Of a stretch of 64,000 bases of DNA, positions 46,601-61,100 are shown one piece after another (the first letter of the stretch is position 1; the number at the start of each line of letters is the position of its first letter). Source of the DNA: Phylloscopus collybita (taxonomy: Eukaryota; Chordata; Aves; Passeriformes; Phylloscopidae). The stretch lies in NCBI GenBank assembly GCA_027886175.1, contig JAJNNQ010000027.1:2556001-2620000 (forward strand). The letters are read 5' to 3'. The notes below the pieces were generated by a model. The model had not been told where the DNA came from. It saw only the letters and a list, made by a program, of their open reading frames with translations, and ran no database searches. The position numbers were made by a program, and so were the translations under genes.

Positions 46601-47689
46601 ATCTTTCAAGGTTCTCCTTAGCAAGGGCAACTGCTGCTGGCATTTTGGCTCCCCTTCAAACCAGTCTTGTCAGCAAGAAAAACCATATGAACTTGGAGAT
46701 TGAAATCAGTTGCCCCAGGGTACCAGGTCCGGTTTCATTTTAACAATAAAAGAATCTGATGCCTTTTAGCAGGCAGGTAGTTATTGCCTAGATGAAGGAA
46801 GAGTTGTAATAGTAAATCTAGAATTGCATTCAGATGTGACATCAGCTGATATATAAGTACTGCATGTCTTGCCATATCCACCCACTCTTTCTATATGCAG
46901 GGAAATCCGCACCGAGGGAAAAGTCAAATGTTGGGCTGGCTCCCCCAAGTCCACAATTATGTGCCTGAACTGAACTTCCTCTCCATTTGCAGGTTAGCTA
47001 GAGGGGCCTGAATCCTAATCCATGCACTGTTCACATTAACCTACAAAAGCTTAAGCGTGTCTATGTCTCCAGACACAAGAGACTCGGGGATACAATAAAT
47101 GTTTGAAAGTTCCTGGAAAATTATTCTTATGGAAAGGCTCTCCCTTGCAGACTGAGTTGTGTAGCTGCTCTGCACTGATCTCCTGTGGTCGAGGTGTTCA
47201 TTGGAGCCAAACATCTGGTTGACTGATTCCTACTAAAACTGAGGATGAGGGGCATTTATCCGTGGGCTGCTATGGCAGAATAAGCTGGCTTTGCCCCAGC
47301 AAAGGGAGGAATCGTGGATTAGTTACTACCCAAACCTCTTGTTGTTATGTCAGGTATCCCATAACAGGTGTAAAGACCTGGAGTTTTATCCAGACAACTC
47401 CTTAATGTTGTCACCACCACAAAACCTTTGTGAACTCCCAGCAGGGATAAACGAAGGCGAAGGTGGTGTTGTTCTCCTTCAAGAGAGATTCCCAATTAAT
47501 TTTTTTTACTGAGTACACTATTGTTTTAGTGCATCTTGTCTTTGAGGCTGTGAAAATGAGCCTCTCTGAGTGGCTCATGGCTGGTTGCTGTGGCAGGGCT
47601 GTTGGTGGTGTGTTAATTGCAATCCCAGAGCCGGTTCCGTGCCCAGCAGGACGGTGGCTCTCAATGGCACCAAGCAGCTGTTGATGGTG

Positions 47690-47960
47690 GCTGTAATTAC
47701 TGCCCTGATCTATTGATTAAGTGGAGTAGGGGGGGGAAAGCCCTGCTGGGCTTCAGCCTAACAGCTCCCCTTATGAATAACCTTCCCGAAGGTGCCACTC
47801 ATTCTTCTACTCAAATACGGTGGAATTAATCTCACCCATGCGGCTTAATCAGCACGAAATTCATTTGGCACATTATGGGGAAGGAAGCTGCTCTCTGCCA
47901 TCAGGCCCAGGCTGGGCTGTAGCTGCCAAGACAAACAGGGTTGTGGATGAAGACATCCTG
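47690..47960. promoter_or_regulatory. Candidate conserved non-coding element
   Basis: Non-repetitive stretch with TATTGATTAAG, TATGAATAACC and GGCTTAATCAGC motifs, which look like homeobox/PBX-type sites. Assigned on sequence texture alone. Confidence 0.2.
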
Positions 47961-50900
47961 GATTTCTGTCAGCATCCAGAGTTCAGTATCAGTAAGAAAT
48001 GGAATTTTTGCTCTTTGGTTGTCTCCCACCTGCAAAACGTGGTGAATCTCAGTTTGCAACCAAGCTGACATCTCAGGGCACGGATTCCTGCAGTGGCTGC
48101 CTGTGGGAACACAACTCCTTTCCTGTGAAGGTTCTTTGCAGGTGTGGTTGTCTCTTCCATGGGCACAAAGGTGAACCAGCAGAGTTTGTGCCTGCCTGCA
48201 ATGTCTGTGCACTGCTGCAGTGGGGAAGTCTGGCCAGGACAATTAAATTAAGTGATGTTTCTGGGTTTGATTGGGGGGGAAAAAGGGGAAAATGTGAATT
48301 GCTGTAAGTTAAAAACAAAACCCCTGAAAGCAGTTATTTTGATGTATTTAAAATGCTTTATGGTATTATTTCAAATTCAGCTCTTTAAAACTCAAACTTC
48401 AGAGAGATGATCTGTTACCAAAAGTAAAAAGCCATAGAAATTGAAGCCTGGAAATTACAAATGATACAATTTAATGGGGAAATGTTTTCAGGGGGGAGGG
48501 AGAAGAAAAGCTGTCCATATTCACTAAGAGACTTCATTTTACAGGCAATCTACCACTTTGATGAAGTAGTTTTATCAACATATCTCGAAGCAGTTTCACC
48601 ATCTCTCTCTTATCTATGTGGGTTAATTTTTCTTGATGGAATTGCTTTGTCTTTCTTGTGTCTTCAAATTGATAGCAAGCTGATCCTTCACTCAGCCTCC
48701 TCCCTTTTGATCTGATGCTACATTTGTCTCAGTCATAGAAAATGTTGCTCAACAGGATATCAGTGCCTTTGACCTTTTCCTGGGATACACAGTCCCATGC
48801 AATGCCCCACCACACGTGCCTTAAAGAAGGAGTTTGCAATCTTTGCAGGTTGAGCAAGGTAGGACTGGGCTGCTTTAATCTTTGTACAGCTTTGAGCAAT
48901 CCAGAGATGACATTATTTCAGTTAGATGGGTTTGCCTCGCTGTGGTTGGTAGGATCCACTAAAACAATGTCAGGTATGTTCAGTGGAAAACCTTCAAAAG
49001 GGAAAATAAATTTCCAAAAGCCCAACAGTGTTGTTTTCCCCAAGGAGAGAAGAAAACTCATTTTGCATGCAAATCAATTAATCAATCACCTGGCACTTGT
49101 CAATTTAAAATATAGCAGGAGGAGAAGGAAATACCATTATTTTGTTTATTCTTCTAGTAGTTATTTTTTTTTGCCTTTGGGAGCTGTCTTATAAAAAGTA
49201 CATAAAAAATTTGTTTTTCTGTTTGCTTGGGGATTGGGGAAGATGGAGCCACCAGACCTTCCTGATGTTTGTGCCAGGCTCATGGAAAGAAAAGAAACTT
49301 GCAGAAGTTTTTGTCTACCTCTAAGTTTACCAGTAATTCCATATGATCAAAACTTTTAAATTTCTCTGAGCATAGCAATGAATACTATAATATTTCCATT
49401 TTTATCAAGTTGTTTAGATGCAAAACTATTGTATCTTCAATTGGCATTAAACTGCTTTGACCCAGAGGACCTTCCACTGTGGCCCACAGTGCACAGAACT
49501 CTGGACTCAAAGGTTTGATATCCAACCAGACTTGGCAATTTCAAGGAATTTTGTCCCCAGTTTCAGCTGGCTGCAGGAAATAATTCAGTATGGGATAGGT
49601 AAAAGTGCAGGCTGCTAGCACCATGTAATCTCCCTGACAGCTTTTTTTTTTTACTTACTCATTTATCAACCTAAAAGCTAAAGCACGTAGGGATGCAACC
49701 TGTAAAGCTGTTGAATAATTTTTGTGAGCTTAACCGCATGTCTAGCCTGGGGAAGAAAAAAGTAGTTAATTTTATATCTAAATTTTTATTTTTTTTATCC
49801 AAAGCAAAGGACCCTCCTTTTTCCTGAAGGCAATTTCAAGCTGTTATTCAAGAATGAAAATTGATAATTGTTATATCTGTGCTCAGTTGATCTTAATTTT
49901 AGTGGAGCTCCAGGCTAGCAAATATGAAAATATCATCTTGCTGGCTCATAAACTGGTTAGATGCATTGGTGCAGGATTTTGATGAAGTAGCAATAGTTAA
50001 TATTTGTTGCTTAGCAAAGAGCAGTTATAATCCTGGTTTTGGAGTAAATCCAAATAGGGAGGGAGAAAGAAGTCATTCAGCAGCAGCATGAAGTGGTTTT
50101 TTTATCTGTGCAGACACACACAAACATTGTTAGACAGCATAAAGTGCTCTCGTAGCAAATTGTTTGCTCTCCCTGCTGCTGAGATGCTCCTCCAGCACAA
50201 GGAGGTTCCAGTGCCTGCACCCAGACCTTGTCCAACTCAAACATTGGCTCACAGACCTTCCCAGTGCATAGACTTTTCACCCCAGGGCAGTGCAATAATC
50301 ACAGAAATGTGTGCAGCAGCTGCCTTTGTCTCACCTGTGTGAAGGGCAGGAGGCTCTTTGGGAAAGCCCTGAAAGGGGGGTGAGGTGCCCTCCAAACAGG
50401 GACCTTGAACCAAGGCAGTCATGAAAAAATGCCCCATCTCTAAAACCAGGGTGGTGGTGCCTGCCTGCACACCAGGGTTTTACAGATCACTGTTCACACT
50501 GGTAAAAAATAATGTATTCTTTTCATTGGATGTAGTTACAGAAATGCAGGGTTGTGGTACCAGCTTGGACAGTGAGAGTCCTTTCAGTCCATGTATTAAT
50601 TAATTTTTAATTATTAATGTCTTGTCTTGAGAAATACCTTTCTCTTGCTTTCTCCCTTCCATTCTTTCTATGTTATTCTGTGTTCCCTGGGTTATCTCCA
50701 CTACTGGGTTTAGATTGATCAAAGGCAGGGTTGATTTTAGCTTTAGGCATCAAAAAGACACTTTCCTGCTTTACATTAATTGTCATGTCTGGTAGTTCCT
50801 TGTGTCCAGCCCTCTGATCTTAAAAGGTACAGCACCACGTGACTTTTCCCTATAAAACATTATTTTAAAATGAATTAGTACTTTTGTCTTTTATTCCTCC

Positions 50901-51639
50901 AAATGGCTTTTCAATACTTCCATCAGAATCAAAGAGGTGAGACATTCTGCCTCATCACAGGATTAGAATTGGCCAAATGGATGTAGAGGACTTAGAGCAG
51001 GATCTCCTGAAACTGAGTCAAGCAGAGCACTGGATCTTTTGTAGGAGTATTTAATGATAAATCTGCTGGTGCAGTGCATCTGCTCAGGAGGCAGCCCAGC
51101 TTTCCAGCTGTGTGTGCAGCACTAATTCAGTGACAACTTCTGGTAGAGTGGAACTTTTTGCAATGTCACTTGCACTGGGGTTTTAGATCAGCTAAAAGTA
51201 GGCTGGTTGAAGTCTAAAGTCTTCTTCAATTTCACAGGCAATTGGGGTTTTTTGGGTGTATACAAGGTTTTGTGGTTTAATAAGACTGGAGAAAAAAAAA
51301 TCAGCAACTGAGACTATTTCAGCAACTTGAATACTGCTGTGATGAAAGAAACCAGATATTACGGATTCATTCTGGGCCATGGAAATATTTATGAAGTATG
51401 AATATATTAAAGCCCTTAAAGTACTTAAAACAGCTGCTGTGCATCTTGCAGCCGTACATGTAGGTTTTATTTGAATATATATAACACTATTGCTAACAAA
51501 GATCACAATCAGGGGTGAGCCTCTCAGCACAGTGTTCCCTAGGATAACAGCGTTCAGGGAGTAACTGGAGGGGTATTAATTTAAAGCACATGCAGTCCAC
51601 TCTCCCCAACTCAGCCTGCAGGAAGCAAAAGCAGAAAAT

Positions 51640-51840
51640 GAGGGCCAAGTGGAGATAAGGTGGTGATAACTTCACAGAGAGGGAGAGGTGCCAGTTCAGC
51701 AGTGTCACACGATGATTGCGACGAGGCACGGTTATGCAAACTCCCGAGATGAGAAATCCTCCCTGTGCAGGTGAGGAGATAAAATAAGGCCCTTAGAGGC
51801 AAAGCAATCCAGGCTCCTGTCGATGACTTGGTGATAAAGG
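51640..51840. promoter_or_regulatory. Cluster of GATA cores with an octamer-like site
   Basis: GATA cores at 51654, 51665, 51778 and 51833, and ATGCAAA(C) at 51734-51740, one base from the POU octamer. The clustering could be chance; enhancer function is inferred. Confidence 0.22.
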
Positions 51841-52009
51841 AGCAATGTCAGACACTGAGAGCAAAAGCTGAGGCTTCTCACCGTTCAGTCCTCAATGCCA
51901 TCATTTCGTTCCCTGCTTTCCTTTCTCCTGTAACTCAAAGATGCTTTTGCTGCCCTCAGTGCTGGTCTCTAACTTGTACAAGCACAGAATTCTAACTGTG
52001 AGTTTCCAT

Positions 52010-52110
52010 AAAGACATGAAGGAAACAGAGAAGATAAGTGACTTGCCAAAGGCCAAGCAAAGCACCTCAGGTGGAGTCAGGCACAGAACCCAGTTCTCCA
52101 GGCTCGTTTG
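52010..52110 (+). mobile_element. Ancient L2/MIR-like retroposon fragment
   Basis: AAGGAAACAGAGAAGATAAG, then TGACTTGCCAAAGGCCAAGC, then GGCACAGAACCCAGTTCTCC read like the widespread amniote L2/MIR-related 3' motif (gaaactgaggcacagagaggttaagtgacttgcccaaggtcac..agaacccaggtctcc). It is short and diverged. Confidence 0.6.
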
Positions 52111-55100
52111 TTTAACTGCTTTTCCTATTTTCCACCACTTTTCTGTTGCCTGTCAGTCCCTCTATTCTTGTTTGAAGCATGGGGGACTTTATAACCCTGT
52201 ATTTCTCACAACTCTATGAAAGCTCCACAAGAGGGAAATGCTCCTGATTGTTTCTGTTCAAAGATGGGGGCGTTTCTAGACATGTCACGTCTGAAAAGTG
52301 AGTGACTTCTGGCACCTAGTCCTCTGTTTTCTGACATGAGGGACACATGCAAGGAATATCAAATATGTGGCTGAAGCCAGACTGCCTCTCTAAGCACTCT
52401 GTGCTTTTTTTTCTATGCTGAAGGCCTAAACAGGGAATTTTCTCTGCCTATCTAGACAGGGGAGCCCCTTTTAGGTATTATCTGCTGTACAAATATTGGC
52501 CTACTTAAAGCCAGTTTCATAGAAAGTTGAAGGCAGTCTGAGAAGGAGAACATATCCTTTTATATGCATTGGATAAGGTAAATGATACCAAATAAAATGA
52601 AGGATTAAAGCATGCTGGAGCTTGAAGCAATAGATATAAAAAGGACAGGAATTGTTGTTTACTTACATTTTTCAGCTGGGTGTGTGCAGTCAGTTTTGCT
52701 GAGGATTTATGTATAACATCAGTTAATTTCCAGCCTGTGCCAAGTCCTACAGGGAGCACCACACCAGCACCTCTGCCCTGAGCTGCCCAGCAGCCGTGGG
52801 CTCTTGCCCAGGCCCCTGCCCACCTGATGCCACCTTCTCCTTACACTTTTCCCCTGGTGAGCACCTCTCTTCTCTCACCATTTCTTCCAGTTACTTAAGC
52901 ATGGATCACCAATGGCTTTGTACTTAAGATCCACCCAGAGGTGTTTTCTTCATTCTTCTTATTTTCCCTCTTTCCGTCCTCTTTTTTTGTTTTAAATTGT
53001 TCAGGTTTAGGAGCTTCGTTCTCTGGTTATCACAATGTTTCAAGATATAATAGTGCCAAGATATCTCCTAGAAATTGTGTAGGAAGTGCTGTGGCTTGCA
53101 CCTTCAACAAAGAGTAAAATACACTTTCCAGTGATTTGTGTGATTTACACATCACATTTTATACTCTAAGCACCGTTACAGTCAAAGTCAGTCTGAGTAA
53201 TACAGGAACAAAATTAATGAAGTAAAAGAATTTGGAGAGCCTTGAGACAAATCAATGTAATTATACTTCACACAAGAAAACCTAGGAATTGTGCAAAGTG
53301 AAAGCATTAGAAGAGCGATGGAACAGAGATAGTTCCACGGCTGGAAATGCACACATATTTACAACTGTTTAACCACAACTATGTAAGAATTTCTATAAAG
53401 AGTTTAAACAAACAGAAAAGATTTCAGTCTATACACTCAGCTCTGAAGTGAGCTGGCCCAACAATGGAATTGTTCTCCAGCAAATGATCAAACCCTTACA
53501 AAGCATTTCATGTTTCCAAAGGCCAATGTGTAGCAACTCCAGCAACTCCAATTTCCCTGTTTCATCAATGGAACCAGTGGGATTGGCTTTTCCAGTGTTT
53601 TGTGTGTGATAGTTGGAAGGTTTAGGTGAGCTGCTGACGTAGCAGGGATTACATCTAGGTTTCCATAGAGAATTCAGACCCCAGTGCTTTGTTCTTCAGA
53701 GCCCTTTTAAATTCCTGCAGCAGCTGTGAGGCAGAGGTTGGGCTGGAAGTGGGATTGAAGGTCTGGTTGGGACGTGGGCAGGGATCCAGAGGAACTGGGA
53801 TGGAGAGTGGTGATCTCTGGGAACTCTTGGCTAGCCTCAATCTGGGATTGCTTGCTGGTAGCTCAAGTGTGGCAGTCTGACTGCAGAGTGCCTGATTGAT
53901 TATCAAAACTAGAGCTGAGGCTTTCTGAGACATCACAAGGCGAAAAAAAACATCCAAAAATCATTTCTCCACCCTGTTTCAGCTTTGAGCCTTAAAACAA
54001 GGGTTTGATTTAGAAATTATTTCTGAAGTTTTGAAAAGCATCAGCAGCAGATCTGCATCTCCTCCCAGCTTTGCACCATGGCTGCAGCAGTGACCAACAG
54101 CCTCAGGAGAGAGTTTCCTTCCAGGTTCAAACAGGGAGAAGGATGGTTCTCTTGGCTCCTGGAGGAGGGAAGCACAGCTGAGCTGTGGTCAAACATGAGG
54201 TGTGTTGGGCTTTGCTGTCCCAATAACTGTGGGGAGGCTTTGCAGTGCAGAACAGCCAAGAATGGGTGGAGAGGGCCACAGGGCTGCTTCCTGATCCATA
54301 ATTCTTCACTGGAGAGGTGTAACTACCTTTGATCCAGTTGGCTTTGACTGGAATTGATCTTTCCAGAAAGGCAGACCCAGCTAATGGCAGCTGACAAGCC
54401 TGTGTAGGTGAACTCCTGGGGATCACCCAGGTTTTTCTCCATGACTTCTGCAGCTGCCTCAATCCTCCTGTCTTGCCCTCAGGGCAGGTGAGGAGGCTGC
54501 AGGAAGGGCAGATGACCCTGGAGCACTCGTGGTGAGAACAACAACATGGAAGCCCAGAAGACAAGGCTCATTTAGAGCATTTATTTTGCTTTGTTTCACA
54601 CCCAGTGCTCCTCCTCTTAACCAGATCAAACTTTACCAGGCGTTATGCAGCGGGCTGATCCACAGAAAAGTTCTTTCAGAATGAAAAATCTGTTTGCTGG
54701 TGGGGAAAGGGTAAGGTAGCAACTCTTGTGTACTTTGGTGAAAAAGCACTGCATAAAAGGTGACTCTCTTTATGTTTCCCTGGGTGATTCAGCCTGGCTG
54801 GGTGTGCCAGCCAGGGAAATCTGATCCACCAACTATTTACATAAACCAAAAACTGTTTGTCTAAGCACCGGGAGACAAGGGCTAAGCTGGATGAAGTGCT
54901 GTAAAGAATTCTTTTTTTGCAGAATGATCCCTCTTTGCCATCCAAAGAGGCAGGCAGATGCTTATATAGTACAATATAAATTTTTGAGGAGTAGTTAAAA
55001 TCCTCTCTCTAACAGCGTGGTCAGGCTTTGTCCTCTACCCCCTTGAGAGCTGAGTGTGTGGATGCAGAAAGAATGGTGGAGGAGTGCCTCCCAAAAGTCT

Positions 55101-58100
55101 CTCTTGAAGCCTTCAAAAAATAGAGAGAACAAATACACTACAATGCTAAAAAAAAAATTGTTGCAAAAATAATTTCCATTTTGTACAATGTTTACCAGAG
55201 CCACTGCAGAAATTTCATAATCACATAATTAACCATTCTGCCTGTCAAGTGGGTCTAGTTTCAGCTAATACTAACCATGTAAAGCTCTAATATGCAAATG
55301 AACTGGCAGAAAGGAGTTCAGAATTTAACATTAGGTGCTGATTTCACTAGTGATAAATTGCTTTGATCCATTGAGTCATGCCTTGTTGTCCTTCCAAATG
55401 AATGCAAGCACCTTCTCCTAGAAGTGAGTCACCCCTGGAGATGGGGGCCAGCCTGACCTCGCTGCTGTCCATGTAACTCTCAAGAGGTTTAAAACCTTGG
55501 ACATGTTTATCCTCATGGTATTATTGTGAGGTCAAGAGGTGCTGTTCTTTCCATTTTATAGCAACAGAGCTGAGGTGTGAACTTTTGAAATGTGTTGAAG
55601 CAGCAAAGCCTTGAAATTAGTGGGAGCTACAACAGCTCCTTTCTATGGGAGAAAGATGATTTCCCCAAGATAACTCAGGAAAACTGGAGCAGACAGCAGA
55701 GTTAATCCAGCTCTGTGTTCTAGGCAGCAAATTTTCTTCCTCTGATGGAGAGACATTTTCTGTTATCATTTGTTATTCTAGAAATCTAACATGAATGTAT
55801 TCATAGTGTGGAGTTTATGCTTTCTTCACGTGAACTTGGTGCATTTGTAGAAGCCAAAGTCCCTGAAACAGGAAAAAGTAAAGCACAATAGTGCAAGCTT
55901 TTGATATTCACCTTGCATGTGAGCACCAGCTCCTCCTTGCCACTTTCCTGCCTCGCTGTCCTTGGTGTGTGTGCTGTGGGTGAGTGGAACAAGGTGAGGA
56001 TGACTGTTCCTCACTAAAGTAGGGGTTATTTTTAGCAAGGGTGGATCCACTCCTGCAAGAGCAGTGAAATGTGTACTTCAGGCCTTCTGCTGTGATTGTG
56101 ATGAGGGATTTTGGGCTACAACCATGAAGCAGTTCATGTCTTGGTTGGTGCTTGCCCTCCTGAGGCAAAGCCAAATCTGAAAGTACAGCTTTCCTGTGAG
56201 ACACTTCCACTGCCATTAATGCTTTATGATGTTCAAAGGCATAAAGGGAGTACTTTAAAGGCAGAGACAGCTGACAGAGCAGAGGTCCAGATGCAAGAGG
56301 ACTGATTTGAGTTCAATATAGCTGTACATGTCTTCCCACAGGTGAGTCTGGGAAAGGATATAGCACATTTTCCCCAGGACAGCTCCATGCATTTTCTATT
56401 CCTGATCAAGATCTATTCATTGGGCAAGTGCTGTTTAATCAAGCAGCAGGAAAAGGGTGTGTGCTGTCTTCAGTAGTACAAAGAAATCTCATTCAAAGAC
56501 AGTCCCGTTCTTAAAAGGCTGGTGTTTAAATTAGACCTGCCCAGACAGGTCTGGCATGTTTAGTGTGACCCCCTTTTACTGTGGATGTTCCGGTTATAAC
56601 CATCTTACTGCTTCCAGTTAAAATAAAAACACAACTGCCATGGAAAACGTGGAGCAAACCAAGCTCCCAACACTTGCCAGCCCCTGTTTAATGGTAAACC
56701 ACTACTACTGGAAAGTAGCTACAAGCAAAAATTCTAGAAAAGTACATAGAAGAGGAAATTCAAAAGAGAAATTTAGAAGGTAGTGTGCAAATTGACAAGA
56801 GCAGCAGGGGAGAAGCGATGTCATTTTGGTTTATTCCAGTATTTGGGCTTCATGGGTTTTGATGCCATTTGGACCTAAATGTGTTGAAGGCTCTGTGACT
56901 GCCTTTGCTGCTACAAACCAAGCAGAGTATGTCCTTCTCTGCTGCTTTAACAGGAGAAGCTGCATGTCATCTTTGATAGTCAGAAGAGTGACGTTCTTGG
57001 CTTTTTTCCTCTTCTTGCTGCTTTATCTCTACTCTTTCAATGTTACCTATCATGATAATGAATCTTAGAAGTCACCAAGATTATTTTAGTCATGTTGACT
57101 TGATATGCTATAGCTTTATAAAAAAATGATCACGTGCTGTGAGATGTGCAGCTTTTCTGGTGCAAGAGCAGCTCACCCCGGCCTCTCCTCGAGTCCATAT
57201 GTTCAGGGTTCTCCCTGCTAAGTCCCTTGGTGTGTTACAGCCTGCCTCAGTCCTCTTCAGTCTGCTGGCAGAGGCAGCAGATGCTCAGCTCAGGTCTGCA
57301 GTGAGTCATGTGTGGAGATTGAATGATCCATCTGCAAACTCGATGGGAGTTTGATGGAGAGACTCTGGGAGCCACTGCCAGGCCCTGCTGCTGGTGGGGA
57401 TAAGAAGTCCAGCACTGCCTCATTTCACCAGGTTTTCCCTGCTCCCCTTCAGCCCTGTGGTGCTGGAGTGTGTGCAGAGAGGAGGAAGGTATTGAAGTGT
57501 GGTGATAACTGATGGGCTACCCCTTGAGGCAGCCTCAAGCTTCCCTTTTTCCTCGTTAGGTTGATGAAGCCTAGGAAGATGTTATGTACAAAACCTCCTT
57601 ATCCCTGCTCACACAGTACAGGAGTGAAGGTGACTTAGCTTTTGTTTGATGTGAGATGGAGCAGGGCAGAAATAGAGGTGCCATCCTTAAACTGTGCTTT
57701 CTGTCCTGAGTTATTGCTGGACATGCAGCTTAGGACACTTTCCAGGATTCATTACAAATAACCTTAAGTCTGGACTCAAATAGACAACAAGTAGATGAGT
57801 TGTTGCAGGCAGGAGAGATCATGAATGCTCAAAAACAGCAATCTCACAGGCAGGAAAGAGCAGGTGCTGCTTTATGGATCAAGAAATGAGGGAGGTTTTG
57901 CCCAGTTGCTAGAGGAATGAACATTGGTGAGATAAACAGGATGATAAGGGTTCAGCCATCCCACTTTCCTAAGGATTACAAGGAAACACAACCCTGTGCA
58001 TGTGTGGAACTGCAGCGTGCAAGTGAAATCCCATCTTTATCAAAGAGGATCAGCCATCACATCTGGAGATTTTAATACAGATCCATTGCAAAGGAGAGGA

Positions 58101-61100
58101 GCTCAAAGATTTGTCTTCCCTTAGTGACGTGAACCCGGTGTTGAAATCTTCCATCAAGTGTAGAAATTGCTGCCTCGTGGTCAGATTTTTCCAGATTGCC
58201 CCACTGCAGTTGCAATGCCTAATCCCCCACCTCATTGTTGGGGAAGATCTTTGTCATCATCTTCCCTTTGTGCCAATTCCTGCCAGCTTTGGGAGGCAGA
58301 GAGGAGGTGGGAGGTCTGTGGGATCCTGGGGAGCTGCAGCTCTCTGGAGCCCTGTTGCTCTCAGCAAAAAGGCCCAAAGGAGCCATTTAGGAAGAATTGC
58401 TTAGTCTACAGTGATTTGGAGATTTACCATTACAACTCCTTCCTCGTAATCCTTTTTAAAAAGCTGGATTTGAAGTAGATCAGGTCTAAGACAAGGCAGT
58501 TTCTGTGAGTATTGTAGCTTTCTTAAGATTGCGTGTGGTACTTTGGTGAGCATAAAAATGTATTGTAAAAATCTCCTCCTTCAGCCTGACATTCTCAGGT
58601 AGCAAAAGGCTCTATTGTAAACATGAATGTCTACAACAGACAGGATCCTGTTATGGGCTTTTTTTTTTTCCTTTTTTAACTGAATTTGACAAAATCTGAT
58701 GCACAGTTGTATTTTTTCACCCACGCTGAGTTCAGTGTAGGGGTCCCACATCATCTCTCAGTCAAATCAGTCCCCTGAAGGCAGCGGTGATACTGCTCAG
58801 AGATCAAACTGAGGCTAAAAACTACACTTGGTAAAACCCTCTCTTTTTCTACTTTGGTTTTTAAATCTTATTTTTCTTTTATTTGTCCAACTTTTATATT
58901 TTGTAAAGTATGTACAGAGATTGTAGTTTTTCCATACCACAGCTGGGGTGGGGATGTTTGCTATGCAAGAGTCGCAGGTGCTAAAAATACTGGAATACTT
59001 TCTTGTTCCAACATCTGAGGCACTTTCCTGTTTCCACCACTGTGTAGCTGTCAGCAGTGCAGTTTATTAGGCTTCCAAGGAAAAGTTCTTGTCAGAGTGG
59101 GAAAAGACCCAATAGTACCTGTGTAGGGAATCTCAGAAATTGCATAAACGCATCCAAATGTTATGTTGAGACTCTGAGGCATTGCAAAGCATGAAAGAAT
59201 TGCTTAATATCATGGAACAGCTAGCTGGTTCTGTTTTGCCTAAAAATGTGTTAGGAATATTTCTGATGCTAAGGCTTGTTCATTTCTTAGGGAGCTGTAG
59301 AACAGATACATTTACAAGTATGAGTAATGGGAAACAGAATTTCTGCACAATGCAGACAATCCTTTCATGTTACATCATTCAAAGCAGGGTATTCACATGG
59401 GGATATATTCAGGCAAAACTCCACAGCCAGAAGACCAGGCTCCTCTGCTTGGCTGTGCTTTTAATGTAGGAAACTTTTGGTTAAGATTTGCGGGTATCTT
59501 TCACACAATGCATCAAAGAGCTGAAAAGTTGAGGATAATCATTCCCACACATGAATCTACGTGCGCTGCAGTGCAAGCCCTTCTGTGCTTCCTGCACTTC
59601 AAACATGATCCCTACTTTTGCTCTTGGAGGTCCCCAGCAGTGTAGACAGTTGAAGAGACACTTCTGAGTTTACTGAGTTATCAATCCAGTGAAAAACGAT
59701 AATATTTTAAAGATTGAAGAAATAAGTGTAGTACAGAAGTGTGTTAAGAACTACATTTATTTTCTATGGATAATTTTCTTCATAAGGCAGAAGTCAAAAT
59801 TTGTTTTTAGAATATACACTTCAAAGCCAGGGGAATCAATGGGAACAGCCAGCTTTGCTGTCTGTGTTGGAATGACTAACATGTCATGAAGAGCAGTTTA
59901 GACTTTATATTATGATAAATGATGTGGTGGAGGTGAAGGGAAGAGAAAAAAATGCAGATTTCATGCCTTTTTTTTTTTTTTATTTGTCTTACAATTGTGT
60001 GCTGTTTCCAATAAGGTGTCTAGTACTGAAATGTTAATGAGTCTTTGGATTCCACAGCGAAGATCCCAAATACCTTAGAGTCAGGAACTCGAGTTTCCAG
60101 AAAACATGTAGCACCATGTGAATATACAAAAATCTGGCAGCATAAATGAATGTGTAAATGTACATAAGGCTCGTAGTTAGTCATGCAAACACCGAGCTGC
60201 AGACCCGGCCTGTGCACGATGTGTAGGCTGAGGTAAACGTGACACAGCCCTGTGCCTATCTCTGCCCTGGCTGCTGGCAGGGTGTCTCCATCCTGACACA
60301 CAACAATCTTCGCATTCCTGTCCGACCTGAAGCCAGAGTGAATTTAATTAGGAAAACTTGATGCTAAAGTGTCCCGGCCTCAGCACGGGCCTGCCGAGAG
60401 CGCGCGGAGCCAGGCCGGGTGCTGGGCAGAGCACAGAGAGGATACGGGGAGTGTGTTTGGACAAAATCCTCTCTTTGCCCTCTTCCCCTCTGAGAGTGAA
60501 AGGGTGAGTAGGGAGAGAGGATTTTTGGTGGCTGTTGAGAGGCAGACTGACCCACCAGACCCTCGCAGAGTTCAGGCCAGGGCCCCCCCGTGAGCGAGGA
60601 GCCAGCCATGCAACCAGATGCCACTGCTGGCAGTGCTGAGGAGAAAAAGCATCCAGACTCTTGGCACTTGACTCTTGCATCTGCCAGGCTTTTCCCCCAT
60701 AAATGGCCCTGTGTGCCACTCCAGAGAAGGGGCTGTGCTGAGGGGAAGGAGCCAAGGGGACTGAGCTCCGTGGGGAAGGAGCTCCATGCACCAGGAGGAG
60801 GAGGCTGCCTGATGTGCCCGACACTGCCCTTGCTCACTGGGCTTCCTTTCCAACCCCACTAAAGTTCAGGAGTTCCTGGTGTGACACTCCTTTTAGTTGA
60901 GTTTTTAAAAGCGTATTTGTTTGGGGAGACGAAGCAGGGCTGTGATTTTGATGTGCTCAGTGCTCTGCTGACACCTGGGCCCCAGCTCAGTGCAGCCATC
61001 TGGGGCAGGCAGTCCTTACTGCCAATACTGCCTGACCCCGCTGCCCAGCCTGGTACAGGGGCTGACAGCTCTGCCAAGCTGCTTGGCAATCCATTGCTTA

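Larger units (their letters stand above)
40678..52009. other. Intergenic, no gene seen
   Basis: More than 11 kb with no recognised exon, RNA gene or clear mobile element. Candidate conserved stretches by texture only: about 42100-42330, 46700-47110, 47690-47960 and 51440-51860 (the last with four GATA cores). Short homopolymer runs are scattered. Confidence 0.7.

Noticed and set aside
52225..52242. CTCF-like site CCACAAGAGGGAAA as a possible domain boundary
   Set aside because: Only a partial match to the CTCF core (the GCGC part is missing); too weak to list as a feature.
60348..60862. Overlapping open frames of 90-158 residues on both strands near a GC-rich spot
   Set aside because: Several frames open at once in GC-richer DNA, none protein-like; no splice or family evidence.
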